A stretch of 64,000 nt of DNA. It comes from Haliclona indistincta (taxonomy: Eukaryota; Porifera; Demospongiae; Haplosclerida; Chalinidae). Positions within the stretch are counted from its first letter, which is position 1. Every line of letters starts with the position of its first letter. Shown in pieces: positions 47,483-60,318 of the stretch. Made by a program: the position numbers and the translations under genes. The stretch spans positions 13,861,764 through 13,925,763 of the forward strand of contig OZ024786.1 in the NCBI GenBank assembly GCA_964017065.1. The letters are read 5' to 3'. The notes under the pieces were generated by a model. The model saw only the letters and a program-made list of their open reading frames with translations. It did not search any database and was not told where the DNA came from.

Positions 47483-48282
47483 TATTATCTTCTCATTGTA
47501 GGCCCCTCTGGATCAGACAGGTGATGAGGTGCTCCAGGACAAGACCAAGGTGGCGTCTGCTCAACTCTCTCTTGTTGACCTAGCTGGCTCAGAGCGTACC
47601 TCACGCACCAAAAATGAGGGAGACAGAATCAGAGAAGCTGGTGAGTAACACTGTCACTAAACATGTTCGTGTGTTAAAGAATCAATTCTCAGGTAATATC
47701 AATCAGAGTTTGATATGACATTAAGAACTTGTATGGAGACACTGAGAGACAATCAGCTGAACAATGCTAACAAAGTAATCATGATACTATTATACAGTAT
47801 ACTAGTGATCTGTCTGTCTCACTAGATTGTACCTTATCGTGACTCCAAACTAACTCACTTGTTTAAGAACTATTTTGATGGTGAGGGTAAGGTCAGGATG
47901 GTGGTGTGTGTCAACCCACGAGCCAAGGACTATGATGAGACCATCGTAAGTAACATCATTGACATGTCACATTATCTTACTGTATAATGTGCCATGTCAG
48001 ACCATGGCCATTTCTTTGTGGTCAAACCCAAAGTGGCCATGTTATGCATTTTAAATAAAGTTCATTTTCTTCAGCATGTGATGAGATTTGCTGAAGTCAC
48101 TCAGGAAGTGGTAGTAGATCGACCATCACAAGTCAAGTGAGTTGATTTACTCACTAGCTCACACATGTGTTGGTCATCTGCTTTGTATCTCCAGATTTGA
48201 TGTTGGACTTGCTCCAGGAAGACGAAGAGGTAGAACACACACACATGACACATTTGGCAGTTATGATGTTACATGTATTCTA

Positions 48283-48406
<124 letters not shown>

Positions 48407-49844
48407 CTCTTAGCTAACATGTTATACAAGGCAGCACTTCAAGAAGCAAGTGATATTGAGGAGAAGGAGGCATCAGTCAATGTACCTCATCCTTATCAAG
48501 TTGCTCTAGGCATCGTGTGTCTACAACAGGTAGGACTAGCTGTATCAATCACTAATACATGTGTTGCTGTCATGTTGTGCAGATCTTGTCCGAGAGTTGT
48601 TCAGTGAATTCACTGACTGAGCTGAGGAAACAGCTCGAGAACAGGAGCAGAGTGAGAGAGAGACTTATGGAGGACCTGAAGAAGAAACGTAAGAACAACT
48701 AGCTGCTCACTCACTCACTCACTCACTCACTGATGTGTTCATTCTCTCAGAGGGTGACTTCAGAACACTGTTAGTAGCTCATGAACAGGAACTGATTGAG
48801 CTACGTGCTATGTCACATGACTACCAGTCTGTCAAGAACTCACGTGATCGAGCACAACGTGAAGTTCAGAGACTAAGAGGTGTGGTCAGCACACAAGAGA
48901 GACAAGTAAGTCACTATACATGGTAACCTGACCTCACTAGCTGAGTTGAATTGATATCATTATCATCATGATACAGGTGGCTCAGCTTAGTGGTGAGGTG
49001 GACAGCCTCAAGCAGACACTCTCCTCACAAACCAAGGACAACACTAGACTCAAGAACACACTCACCAGACTCACTGAACAGAAAGACTATCTCCTTCGCA
49101 CTCAGGTCATGTATGAACATGATAAGAGAGAACTAGAGCAAGAGCTCACAGCAAAGCAGAAGGAGGCCGAGAAAGAGGCCACAGAGAAACTGCTGTTGAA
49201 GAAAAAGATGAAGGGATTTGTATCACACGAGAAAGAGAAGTTTGATCGATTGTCGAAACAGATGCAGCGAAAGCAGAGAGAGATTAGAGCCAAGAATGAG
49301 AAACTGCGTCAGGTCGAGGAGCTCATTAAGAACTCGCCTCTCCCATCAGCAGCAGCATCAGCTAGTAGTGATGTACGCACTCCACTGAGAGAAACAACAG
49401 TGACTGATGTTAGTGTAATGAGTGATATCATCAGAGCTATATTACACTCTCTTGTCACTAGAATGCACCTGTTCTCACTCGTGTTGGTAGAAAACGATCA
49501 CTCTCTGAAAACTGGCTAGAACACAAACCAGTCAACACTGTAGACAATGGTAAGTCACATGACCATGCACTTCCTGTCACATGACCACATACTTCCTGTC
49601 ATGTGACCAACAGGTGACTTGCTTCAGCCGATAATGAAGAAGACCAAGGACCTGACCTCACGTCAGCTGGACAAGTACTGTCTGAAGCATCAGGAACAAG
49701 ATGCTGAGGGTGGAGTACACACTCAACTATATAAGGTGACTAGATTGATACCGTGCATGATATCGTGCATATAGGCCAGGACCATATTATTTTATATCGT
49801 CAGGAGTATTTAATAAGAAGAGTGTCGAGTGTCGAGTGTCGATA

Positions 49845-50088
49845 TCCGTGTACAAAATCTGTGTGTGAAGTAACGTGACATGCAAGTGAGCTGAATGACG
49901 CTGAATTCTGCTGCTCCATAGGCGCGCTGTCGTCGTGGATTGATGTCTGTACTAATGATGACGTCTGATGCTTGGCCACGTCTCCTCGCAAACGTAGCAG
50001 ATGACATTATAAATTACGGACACATTTTATGGTGATTACTTGCGTGCGTGTCACGTTACTTTCCACACAGATTTTGTACAGGTACGGG
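49845..50088. mobile_element. MITE in KIF23 intron 18 (copy D)
   Basis: Same element and position as 8977-9227. Confidence 0.6.
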
Positions 50089-50869
50089 ATCGAACTGATA
50101 TCAAACTGGATAGTGTTGATATAGTGTGTGAATGTGAGCACTGCTCTAGTTCAGGTGATCCATAGTGTGACCACACTATTAGTGACTAACTTTCATCATG
50201 CCTTTTAAACCGTCATTCATTGCTAGTTTGTTGAATGATATCAGACCTGCATGGCTTCAGAGAAAACACAATTCACTATTAAGCTCTCTTCTTGATGTAC
50301 GTAGGGAGCCATTATGCACACTAGAGGAGGTGGAGTTGCAGTGCAGTTCACTGATATTGAGAAACTGAATCATGCCTCACCCACCAAGACACTGACCAGG
50401 TATAGAAGACACGTGGATGCATTCCTTCTCTTGAGTGTCATTCCAGATCATTGTCACAACAGAGGATGGATCAGGATGAGTACAGCTCCTTCTCCTTGCT
50501 GGGTCAGGAGGACCATGAGCTAGAGGATGAGTGGACTGATGTGGAGACTAGAGTGAGTGACTGTGTGTGTGTGTGTTCACATCCTCCTCTCTCTCAATAG
50601 TGTGCTGTCGGTATTGAGGGTCGTCCTGGCAACCCACCAGCATTCTCACACATATCAACCAAGAAATAATTAAGGTTCCCCACCCATCTACTATGAATAT
50701 TAATGAAATGTTGATGTTCTCTCTTCTCAGACAGACTGCAGATCCAAAGAGACACTCCTACTACCATCCTCCTCCTTCTCTTGCTTGCTGCACTAACTAT
50801 TACTAGATCACATGTACTAGTTCATTGTTGTCACATTAGTAATGATATTCAACCTCTGAGAGGGAAAGG

Positions 50870-51782
50870 ATGCGTTTCTTGCAAATTTGGATTCGTAGTC
50901 CGTGAAGTGGCTAGCGTGAACCCAGAGGAGGTTGGAAGCATTAGTATGCGCACGTGATTTTTAGGCTGTTATTATGCGCACGTGATTTACGAATGCATAG
51001 CTAGCTAACGTTCCATCGTGAGGCGTGGCTCAATGGCACTAGCGCTAGCATACAGCACTCGAAATCATCCGTGGATTCTTTCTAAAATTGTATTGCAAAG
51101 AGCTTGATTACTGGTCTTACTTTAAGTTATGATCTTAGAGTACTGGTTTAGCTATTTTGCATAGTGAACTGCAACTGTGTCTGTGTTCTGTATGTCATGA
51201 AATTTATGAAGAAGTAGCACAGCTCCAGTAGACAGCACACTTATGCTGGGTTAAGGAATCTTTCTGCTGTGAAACAGGTTAATTTTAAGCAACTTTCTTA
51301 GTTCTAGCTCTGACCAGGTCTCGTCAACTGTATATTGGGTTTTGCAGATAACAATGGAGCTGTCTCTTCGCTCGCCGTTTTTAAACACCAAGATTTTGCT
51401 TCAGGACGTCTGTAGCAGACTTGTCAATAAGCTGATTGCTTGCACGAACAATAACTGTAGTGTCTTCCACTGTTGAGAATCTCTACTACTTTCTCGCCCA
51501 TAGCACCTCGGGGACCCCTGGGTTGGACCGGGTAGATCCATACACTGACACCGATGATGCTACTGAATCCCATTGATGCAGTGCATACTACTAGCCTAAA
51601 TTTGCATTTATGTGGTTCAGCACTACAGCGTGTTGATGGCATTTTCCTGGTGTCAGTAAGATTATATACTCTTCGTGTCAGTGTATGGTTCTCGCTTCAC
51701 GGTCTATTTATATACGAATCCAATTATTATTTTGCAAGAAGCCTGTGTTGAGCGTGAAAACGGCTGTATTCGGCGCGGCATG
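50870..51782. other. Copy-D-specific insertion, content unknown
   Basis: Sequence between the KIF23 3' flank and the ankyrin gene that the other blocks lack. It includes a short tandem pair (tatgcgcacgtgattt at about 50945 and 50976). ORFs at 51424-51642 (minus) and 51554-51751 (plus) overlap each other and show no motif. Confidence 0.3.
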
Positions 51783-52125
51783 TAGGCATTTCCGGTTTCC
51801 AACGAACTGCTGCACAAGAAATCGCCGATGTCTCAATTTCAGTGCTTCATAGTGGATGCTTTCGAGACGGGGAACAAAGAAAAGGCCGTGCGACTGTTAC
51901 CGCAGATACAACAACCAGCTAAAGTCAGGAGCGGCGCCGGTTGGGAGTCCTCTCTGCTCCATTATGCAACTCGGCATGGGTGGTTGGATGTAGTCATTGA
52001 GCTAGCAACAAAGTACAAGTGCGACGTCAACTGTAAAGACAAGCTTGGGTTTACTCCACTACACGATGCTGCCATGAATGATCAACTGAAAGTCCTCATC
52101 AATGATCAACACTGTGACCCAATGA

Positions 52126-55100
52126 AGCACCAAAGGTGCAGATGCCTCGGTGCAGTACAATGTAGCATGTATGGCATTCAATTAGCAGATGCATAATTAT
52201 GACAGCACGTATATATATGCATCCAATAGATCCACGGAAGGATCAAAACAGTAACATGAAAGCATGCAATGTAAGCTGCAGTAGAAACAAGTTAAAGTAT
52301 ACTGCAACAAGACTACTGCACTCACTGCTGTGAGAATACTGCTACAAATATCAACAAACACAACTATCCACCATTCTACAAACACACTAGCAACTGCAGA
52401 TGCATGTATACAGGATTTCTTTACAGCAGTCACAATGCTTTAGTTATGCAATCAGAAGCCAATCAGTGCTAACCACAATTCAACTGGGCGTGTCTACAGT
52501 GTTTAGCACAGCACACGCATACCACGAGCTAGATAGCTTCCATAGCTTGCTTACACGACTTCTCTGGACCTGCGCTGCTATCCTGTAGTAAAATTCTAAC
52601 CTATCAGCTTCTAGGCAGTCAACTGTGGACAGCTTTGCCTTTGGAGAAGTCCAGATCGCCAGCAACGGCAAACAAAGTAAGCAAATCACGCCATAACTCA
52701 AGAACGAAGCTTCGTATACAACTTTCACATGTTCAAAAGCGAGATAATATCATGTTCTACTTACATTGCCAGTTCCAAAGCTTAACTTTCAGCGTACACT
52801 AAGATACTGAAGTAACAGACGGAATGAAAGCACCAAGGTGCTGATGCCTCGGTGCAGTCATAAAACTAAAAGTTATAACAAAAATACGCTGAACTAAAAC
52901 ATACACAGCAACAAACTGCAGCTGTTATGCCTTGCTGTACAGCAATCACAATGCAGTATAATAGTTATGCAATGCAATTCCTGTATGATGAAATTAAAGC
53001 TGAAGAGCGTTGCAACAAGCTGCAATACAGCACTGTTTGCAGAATAAGCTAGTGGGTTGCAACTATGCAATCAGAAGCCTAGCAGTGCTAACCACATGGA
53101 ATTCAGTTGGGCGTGCCTATAATCAACACAGCACGTGAGCGCTGGTTGCTAGCTTGCCGCTGCTTAGCGATAGCACGATTGGTTTCTCAGCACTCACTGT
53201 ACTACCTTGAGTAAAGAATTGTCTTACAAGCTGTGAAGAAGACTATAGTAGACAGCTTTATCTTCAGCGAAGTCCCACAATGCTGAGCGAGTCCAGCAAT
53301 GCTATTCAAGGTAACGAAGCTTTGAAACCAAAAGTCTATCAATTCAGTTCCGAGGCAACACCGAGTTGAACATGTATTGCAAGTATCAGCGCTTAGTTTT
53401 CAGCCGACGCGGAGTTCTGCCTTCGGACAGAATGAAAAATGCACCATTGGTGCTGGTTATGCCTCGGTGGATGTTAAAATTTGAGCATGTAATGCTATAA
53501 CAGAGCATATTCATCAGCTGCAGCATTCGAATATAGCACGAGCAGAAGCAATATAGCAAACTTGTAGTTATGCAATCAGAAGCCAAACAGTGCTGAGTAT
53601 TATTAATATTATTTTAATTAATTAACTGGGCGTGCCTATGCATTGAATGGCAGTAACCTGCCGGGTTCTGGTTGCAAGTAGCTTCCTCGCGCAGTTTCTA
53701 CGGACCTGCGCTGCCATCATGTAGTATAAATTTAACCTACAAGCTACTAGGCAGTCTGCTGTGAGTAGTTATGTTTTCTGAGAAGTCCTGATCGTCAGCA
53801 AAGCCATCTATAGGTGAGCAAACCGCGCCATAACTCTAGAACAAAGCTTTGCATCGAACTTTCGCTAATACACAACCGAGATAATGTCGAGTTATACCTG
53901 CATTGCAAGTTTCAGAGCTCACCGTTCAGCGTGCGCCGCAAAAATGGTGTAACAGACAGACAGAATGACAGACAGAATGACAGACAACGCGATTACAGTA
54001 TGCCTCGTGGCTCCGCCCACCGAGGCATAATGAAGCACCAAAGGTGCAGATGCCTCGGTGCAGTACATGTAGCATGTATGGCATTCAATTAGCAGATGCA
54101 TAATTATGACAGCACGTATATATGCATGCAGTAGGTCCACGGAAGGATCAAAATAGTAACATGAAAGCATGCAATGTAAGCTGCAGTAGAAACAAGTTAA
54201 AGTATACTGCAACAAGACTACTGCACTCATTGCTGTGAGAATACTGCTACAAATATCAACACTGAAACACAACTATCCACCATTCTATAAATTCAGCAAC
54301 TGCAGATGCATACAGTATACAGGATTTCTGTACAGTAGTGCTTTAGTGATGCAATCAGAAGCCAATCAGTGCTGACCACAATTTAACTGGGCGTGTCTAC
54401 AGTGTTCAGCATACCACGAGCGAGATAGCTTCCATAGCTTGCTTACACAATTTCTCTGGACCTGCGCTGCTATCCTGTAGTAAAATTCTAACCTATCAGC
54501 TTCTAGGCAGTCAACTGTGGACAGCCTTGCCTTCGGAGAAGTCCAGATCGCAAACAAAGTAAGCAAATCACGCCATAACTCTAGAACAAAGCTTTGTATC
54601 GAAATTTCGCTAGTTCACATCCGAGATAATATCGATTTCTACCTGCATTGCAAGTTTCAGAGCTTACCTTTCAGCGTGCGCCGCAAAAATGATGTAACAG
54701 ACAGACAGAACGACAGACAGACAGACAACGCGATTACAGTATGCCTCGTGGCTCCGCCCACCGAGGCATAAAAATAGCACCTAAGGTGCAGATGCCTCGG
54801 TACACCATCCACCATTCCACAAACACAGCAACTGCAGATGCATGTATACAGGATTTCTGTACAGCAATCACAATGCAGTGCTTTAGTTTAAAATAATATG
54901 CAATCAGAAGCCAATCAGTGCAAATTAAACTGGGCGTGTCTACAGTGTTTAGCACAGCAACGCATACCACGAGTGAGTAGCTTCCATAGCTTGCTTACAC
55001 GATTTCTCTGGACTTGCGCTGCTATCCTGTAGTAAAATTCTAACCTATCAGCTTCCAGGCAGTCAACTGTGGACAGCTTTGCCTTTGGAGAAGTCCAGAT

Positions 55101-55592
55101 TGCCAGCAACGGTAAACAAAGTAAGCTAACCGCGCCATAACTCTAGGACAAAGCTTTGCATCGAACTTTCGCTAGTTCACAACCGAGATAATATCGAATT
55201 CTACCTGCATTGCAAGTTTCAGAGCTTACCTTCCAGCGTGCGCCGCGAAAATCGTGTAACAGACAGAACGACAGACAGACACACAACGCGATTACAGTAT
55301 GCCTCGTGGCTCCGCCCACCGAGGCATAAAGATATAGTTGAACAAACCGCGCGGCATCGACCAAGGTGAGCAAATCGCCATATCTCACGAACTAAGCTTC
55401 GTACAAACCTTTCACATGTTCAAAAGCGAGATAATATCGTGTTCTACTTGCTTTGCAAGTTTCAGACCTTATTTTTCAGCGTGTGCTGCAAAACTCGAGT
55501 AACAGACGTCACGGAATGACAGACACGCACACACACACACACACACACAACACGACTACTGTATGCCTCGTGGCTCCGCCCACCGAGGCATA
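52126..55592. mobile_element. Array of about six related 450-750-bp elements
   Basis: Flanked by ATGA on both sides (52122-52125, 55593-55596). It starts agcaccaaaggtgcagatgc and ends ctccgcccaccgaggcata. Recurring landmarks: gatgcctcggtgcagt (52142, 52850, 54050), aactgggcgtgtctacagtg and variants (about 52483, 53106, 53627, 54388, 54937), gtaacagacagacagaa, and tgcctcgtggctccgcccac (about 54001, 54743, 55299, 55565). Units are head to tail and differ in length. Non-coding. Confidence 0.85.
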
Positions 55593-58584
55593 ATGACTAG
55601 AAACACCAGTCACTTGACACCACTTCACAATGCTTGTATTTATGGTCATCTCGACATCACCCACTACCTTATCAGTGAGGCACACTGTGACCCATCGTGT
55701 AAGAGTAAGTACGGTAATACACCACTTCACCATGCTTGTTCCAGAGGTCACACCCACATTGTGCAATACTTATTATCCACTGGTAGAGTAGACCCACTGG
55801 CTAAGAACAATGAAGGCACCACTCCAGTAGACGAGGGTAGTAGACATGAAAACTGTTATGATCTACTGAAACTGTTCCAGTCATTTCCACAATGCAAGAA
55901 CTTTCCCGTGCACACATACACAAAACTCATCCTAACTGGATACAGTGGAGCAGGCAAGACCACCACATCTCAACTCATTCTCCTCTTAGCCAATGAAACT
56001 GGCTTCTTCTCTTGGCTTTCATCAGGTCGTGTTACTGACGTAGAATGCCTCACTGCTGGAATCATACCTCTCCATGTCGAAAGCAAGGTGAAGGAGGTTG
56101 GTAACATGGTAATATACGATTTCGCAGGACAGCAAGAGTACTACTCTAGTCATGCTGCTGTACTGGAACGCATCATGAGGAATTCTGCCGCTATCTTTGT
56201 TTGTATCATAGACCTGAGCCATGCAGTGTATGGAGAAGATCAGTGAGTCCATACACTACTGGATGAGTTTCATAGAGAACGCCTGCAGCTCAGCCCAGGG
56301 ACCATCACATGTCATCATTGTTGGCAGCCATGCTGACCTGGTCAAGTCACCACAAGAGCTAAAGGAGAAGAGCTCACTAGTGGAGAGCATAGCAGAGAGC
56401 AGAGCTAAGCAGCTGACGTATGGAGGATTTGTAAGCATGGACTGTCGAGAATCAAAAACCAAAGAAGCACGTCATTTCCGCTCTTTCCTCTCAACCAGCC
56501 AACAAACCATACTATCATCCCAGCCCAGCATGAGTTTGTACTGTCACGTGTTGTACGCTTTTCTTCGTACAAAGCTCGGGAAAGCAAGCTGTACACTTCA
56601 AGAGCTGACCACTGCCCTTGCTTCAGAGAAAGATTTTGATTTCAATTCTACTATATTAACAGAATCGCTGATCTCCCTCAGTGACAAAGGCCTCATCTTG
56701 TTTGTGCAGAACCAGGAGCATCACCAGTCCAGCTGGGTGGTGGTGGAAAAAGATACCTTGCTGAGAGAAGTCAATGGAACATTATTTGCTCCTAAGAATT
56801 TCAAGCAATATCGTTCAGTTTCCAGCAACACTGGTATAATGCCCATCGCGACCCTTGAGGAGTTGTTCCCACAGTACAGCTCAGAGATGCTCGTGGGCTG
56901 TCTCCAGAGTATGGAATTCTGTCATCCAGTGGACCCCTCAGCACTTCAACGCACTAATCTCGAGAGCAACAAAGCTACTTTATCATCCCCTCCATCAGGA
57001 GCCAGCCATCTCTTCTTCCCGAGTCTCGTTAAAGAGCATCGACCTGGTGACCTCCCCTCTCCGAAGTTTGGCTGGTGTCTGGGGTGCAGTGACCCTCACC
57101 AGTTTTTCAGCAATCGTTTCTTACATGTTCTTCTCCTTCGACTTGCCTTCACATTTCCTCTGGCCAGTGATCATCTTCCACCCTCCTCCTCTCTGAGTGG
57201 TCTCGAGCGACGATGCTTAGTGTGGCAAAATGGAATCAGCTGGGAGAGTGTCTCTGGAGTGTCCACTATAGTAGAGATCTTCGATCGTAATCGTTGGGTC
57301 ATTGTGCTCGTGTCTGAGAAGAGCAGAGAAGCAGCAGAGACCTGCAGCAGTGTCATCAGGATGATCCTCGACCTCCAACAGCAGCTGTGTAGTGTTGTGA
57401 GCACATGTGAATGTCTCATCTCTCCCTCTCTACTCGACCGCTATCCCTTTGATGCCTTGCCCGATACTGACCTCTTTGTCATGCGTGATGTAGCTAGGGC
57501 AATGCTTCTTCACCACAAGGTTCTCTTGGATCGGAAAAGTGGGAGAAATAAGCTCCCTATACCGACGAGGCTTTATCGTGTGAGCCTTACTACCTCTTGC
57601 AACCCTCCTCTGTGTGCCAGCTCTTCAAGCAAAGCATTGCTAGCCAGCCTGTTCCAGATCCCCTCCTCCAGGAGGTACTCAGGTACTGCCAGCAGCCCCA
57701 GCAGAAGCCACGAGACCACAAGGAGCTAAGGGAGTATGTCAACAAGCACAGCATATTTGCCTGCAGAAACCCTCTTGTGAGTTGCAGTGTACACATGTAA
57801 TTTATCATGGAGAATGCCTACTACTATAACTATTGATATATACATTAATTTTACCGGGCAGGAGGTGGCTGAGCTAAATGAAAAGGATATCAGTGTTGCT
57901 GAAGTCGCTAATGATGGTTTGGTTAGAAAAAATGAGACTACAGGAATCAGTGAGTTATATGTAAACAGTGGTATTCCAATATCATTATTGTTAATGTCAT
58001 TTTGTGGTATTTTATGTTAAAGTACAGTTGACTCCTCCCACTACTAGCTACTGTTGTGTTGTTCATTAGCTACTCATGTATGTCATCATGTCTAATGAGT
58101 GATGTGTCTCATTATAGATGATCAATGTGGTACAGTAGTCAGTGAGGTGTCTTACCAGCTGATGATAGAGCACAAGTTCCCTCCTGAGAAGTGGCCATAT
58201 CTAGCTGTTGGTCTGAGACTAGCTGAGCTGGTACCAACCATTGAAGCTGATAGAGGAGGTGCAACTGCAGTCTCTCATCACTCACTGGATCAGAGACCAT
58301 GACCCACATCACTACTGGGAGGAGCTGATCGATGCTGTGCTGCTCAGTAAGGAGACTGTGATAGCTAATCGACTAGCAGATCATGTGGGCGTGGCTATTG
58401 ATGATGGTTAGTGAATAATATTTTAGTCGAGCTAAATTCATAATAGGTATTTCGGTATTCTCATGTGCGGATGGATGGATTCATGCAATACATATGTACA
58501 TGTATATTGCACACGTTTGATATTGCTGTTTTGAGTTTAAAGTTGAATTTTTATCAATAGTACTCGCTATAATGTATATAGTCT

Positions 58585-58631
58585 CGTACCCAGACTCCAC
58601 CCCCTTCCAGCGCCTGGGTACGAGGCTACAC
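58585..58631. mobile_element. Solo end of the CCTCGTACCCAGG MITE family
   Basis: GTCTCGTACCCAG...CTGGGTACGAGGC forms a short hairpin. It sits in intron 3 of copy D; copy A has a smaller remnant in the same intron (gcctgggtacga near 17065). Confidence 0.65.
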
Positions 58632-59527
58632 TATAATGTTAAGATATTATGTCGTCAATCTCTCTTGTGTGGTTGTTCTATAGGAGCAGTAGGATCATCA
58701 TCATCTTCACCACAATCCAGTACTCACGGTATGTGAGATATTTGTTGTTGTCTATTAGACAGGTTTGTGTATCACCTAATAAGGTAGAGCATGGTGGTTT
58801 AGTGCTAATTGAATTGTGGTAATGCTAATTTCGTAATGTGGGTTTCCATAGACCTTTGAAGCATTAGATTTCCTTCTCAGTATTGATTCCTAATATTTTA
58901 TTTCTAGTCAAAATGCATATTTTGACAATTCAATTGCTTTAGTTGTGGTTTCTTTACCTCCACACACAGCTCTGACCACCAACAATGCTGCATATCTCAT
59001 GTTAAAGCATGGCTTCCCTCCTACTAAGTGGATACACCTTGCTACTGCTCTACATCATGGAGGACACACTGAGTTAATTGGAACTGACAAGCATAGCTCC
59101 ATGAGTCGTCTGATATCAGTCATCAAGCTCTGGATAGCTAACGATGAAGAGAGATCATGGATGAAGCTCAAGGAAGCTATGGTGATGATAGGTGAACCTG
59201 TGAGAGCTCATCAACTGTATAAGGACGCTATAGATGAGGTATAATAATTGATCATTGGATCCATAATGTAATAATACTCGCTCTTTTTCTCAGTTAAAAT
59301 GATAAGTTCAAGTATAAACCACAGAATCACAAGCAGTTAGCAGTAGAATGCATGTGAACTAATGATTTGTACCGTTATTGTATTGTTATACTTTAATAAA
59401 ACGTTTTTGTGTAAAATTAAATTCATGCCATTTCTGCTCCACGTGTGCTATAAAGAAGCTCTCTAGTTCAGTATCGCTGTCTTGTCTGTCATTGTACATG
59501 CACTCGTGATCCTGTTACAAGAGGGTA

Positions 59528-59660
59528 TGGAAATAATTAAGGTGTCGCAACTATCTGCTATGAATGTTAATAACATGTTGATGCTCTCCTTCTCATCCAA
59601 ATCCAAAGAGACACTAGCTACTACCATCCTCCTCCTCCTTCTGTACTACTAATTACTATA
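59528..59660 (+). pseudogene. KIF23: KIF23 3'-flank scrap (start of copy E)
   Basis: aataattaagg...tctgctatgaatgttaat and gacactagctactaccatcc match the sequence after the KIF23 stop in the other blocks. No exon remains. It joins abruptly to the conserved block after gagggtatgg. Confidence 0.75.
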
Positions 59661-59905
59661 TATTCCTAGTATACACATGTACAAGATTTCTATTATACTC
59701 AATGAGGGCGTGGGGTGGAAAGGCCGGGCGTTTCCAGTGCGTTTTGGACATGGCAGAAATCAATCGGGAAGAGTTGGAGAAAAAATGCTTTGAGCGTTCG
59801 ATGAAGGGGACAAACAACGTGGGTGGTAGTAGATAATATAGAGAAGGCATTTCCGGTTTTCAACGTTAACGTTGCTGAACTGAGTTGGCAAAAGAAAATC
59901 GATCG

Positions 59906-60078
59906 ATGTCTCAAGAAGTGTCAGAGTGCTTCTATGCATTCAGGAAGGGGAACAAAGAAGACGCCGTGCGACTGTTACCGCAGATACAAAAACCAGCTAA
60001 AGTCACCGGCAGCCGTTGGAAGACCTTTCTGCTCCATCATGCAGCTCGGCATGGGTGGTTGGATGTAGTCATTGAGCT
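59906..60078 (+). pseudogene. Ankyrin-Roc gene 5' fragment (copy E)
   Basis: ATG at 59906 after the usual gatcg context; reads MSQEVSECFYAFRKGNKEDA and on to GWLDVVIEL, about 57 codons, then leaves homology at 60079. The frame continues 19 unrelated codons to a stop at 60134-60136. The rest of the gene is missing from the window, so this is a truncated copy. Confidence 0.85.
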
Positions 60079-60318
60079 AGTAGTCAGGTTCACTATGTTC
60101 ATGAAAACAGTTTCGTTCAAATTTTGTGGAGATTAGTAAACCATTATATTTTTGAAAAGCTTATGACATGAGGAATCCAAAAGTCAATGTTTGCATTTGC
60201 ACCGAACCTCATCTGGCTACTTTCGGGGACTTAAAAATGGCAATACTAATCAACAGAAATCATGAGCCTATTTCACTTCACACAGAGATGGTTTTCAAAC
60301 ATGATATGTAATAAGTGA

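Larger units (their letters stand above)
51828..59244 (+). pseudogene. Ankyrin-Roc-COR-Death pseudogene, two-death-domain type (copy D)
   Basis: Exon 1 is in two parts, 51828-52125 and 55593-57780, split by a 3.5 kb repeat array. Other exons: 57862-57949, 58118-58406, 58684-58728, 58970-59244. It has the copy A type 3' end with two death domains. Disabling changes: the insertion; a 4-nt insertion at 56221-56224 in the Roc domain after DLSH; a 2-nt insertion near 57557 late in COR; an 8-nt deletion near 58261 in the first death domain. P-loop (GYSGAGKTT) and DFAGQQEYY are still readable. Roc carries the WLSS insertion like copy B, while COR is like copy A. AATAAA at 59395-59400. Confidence 0.9.
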
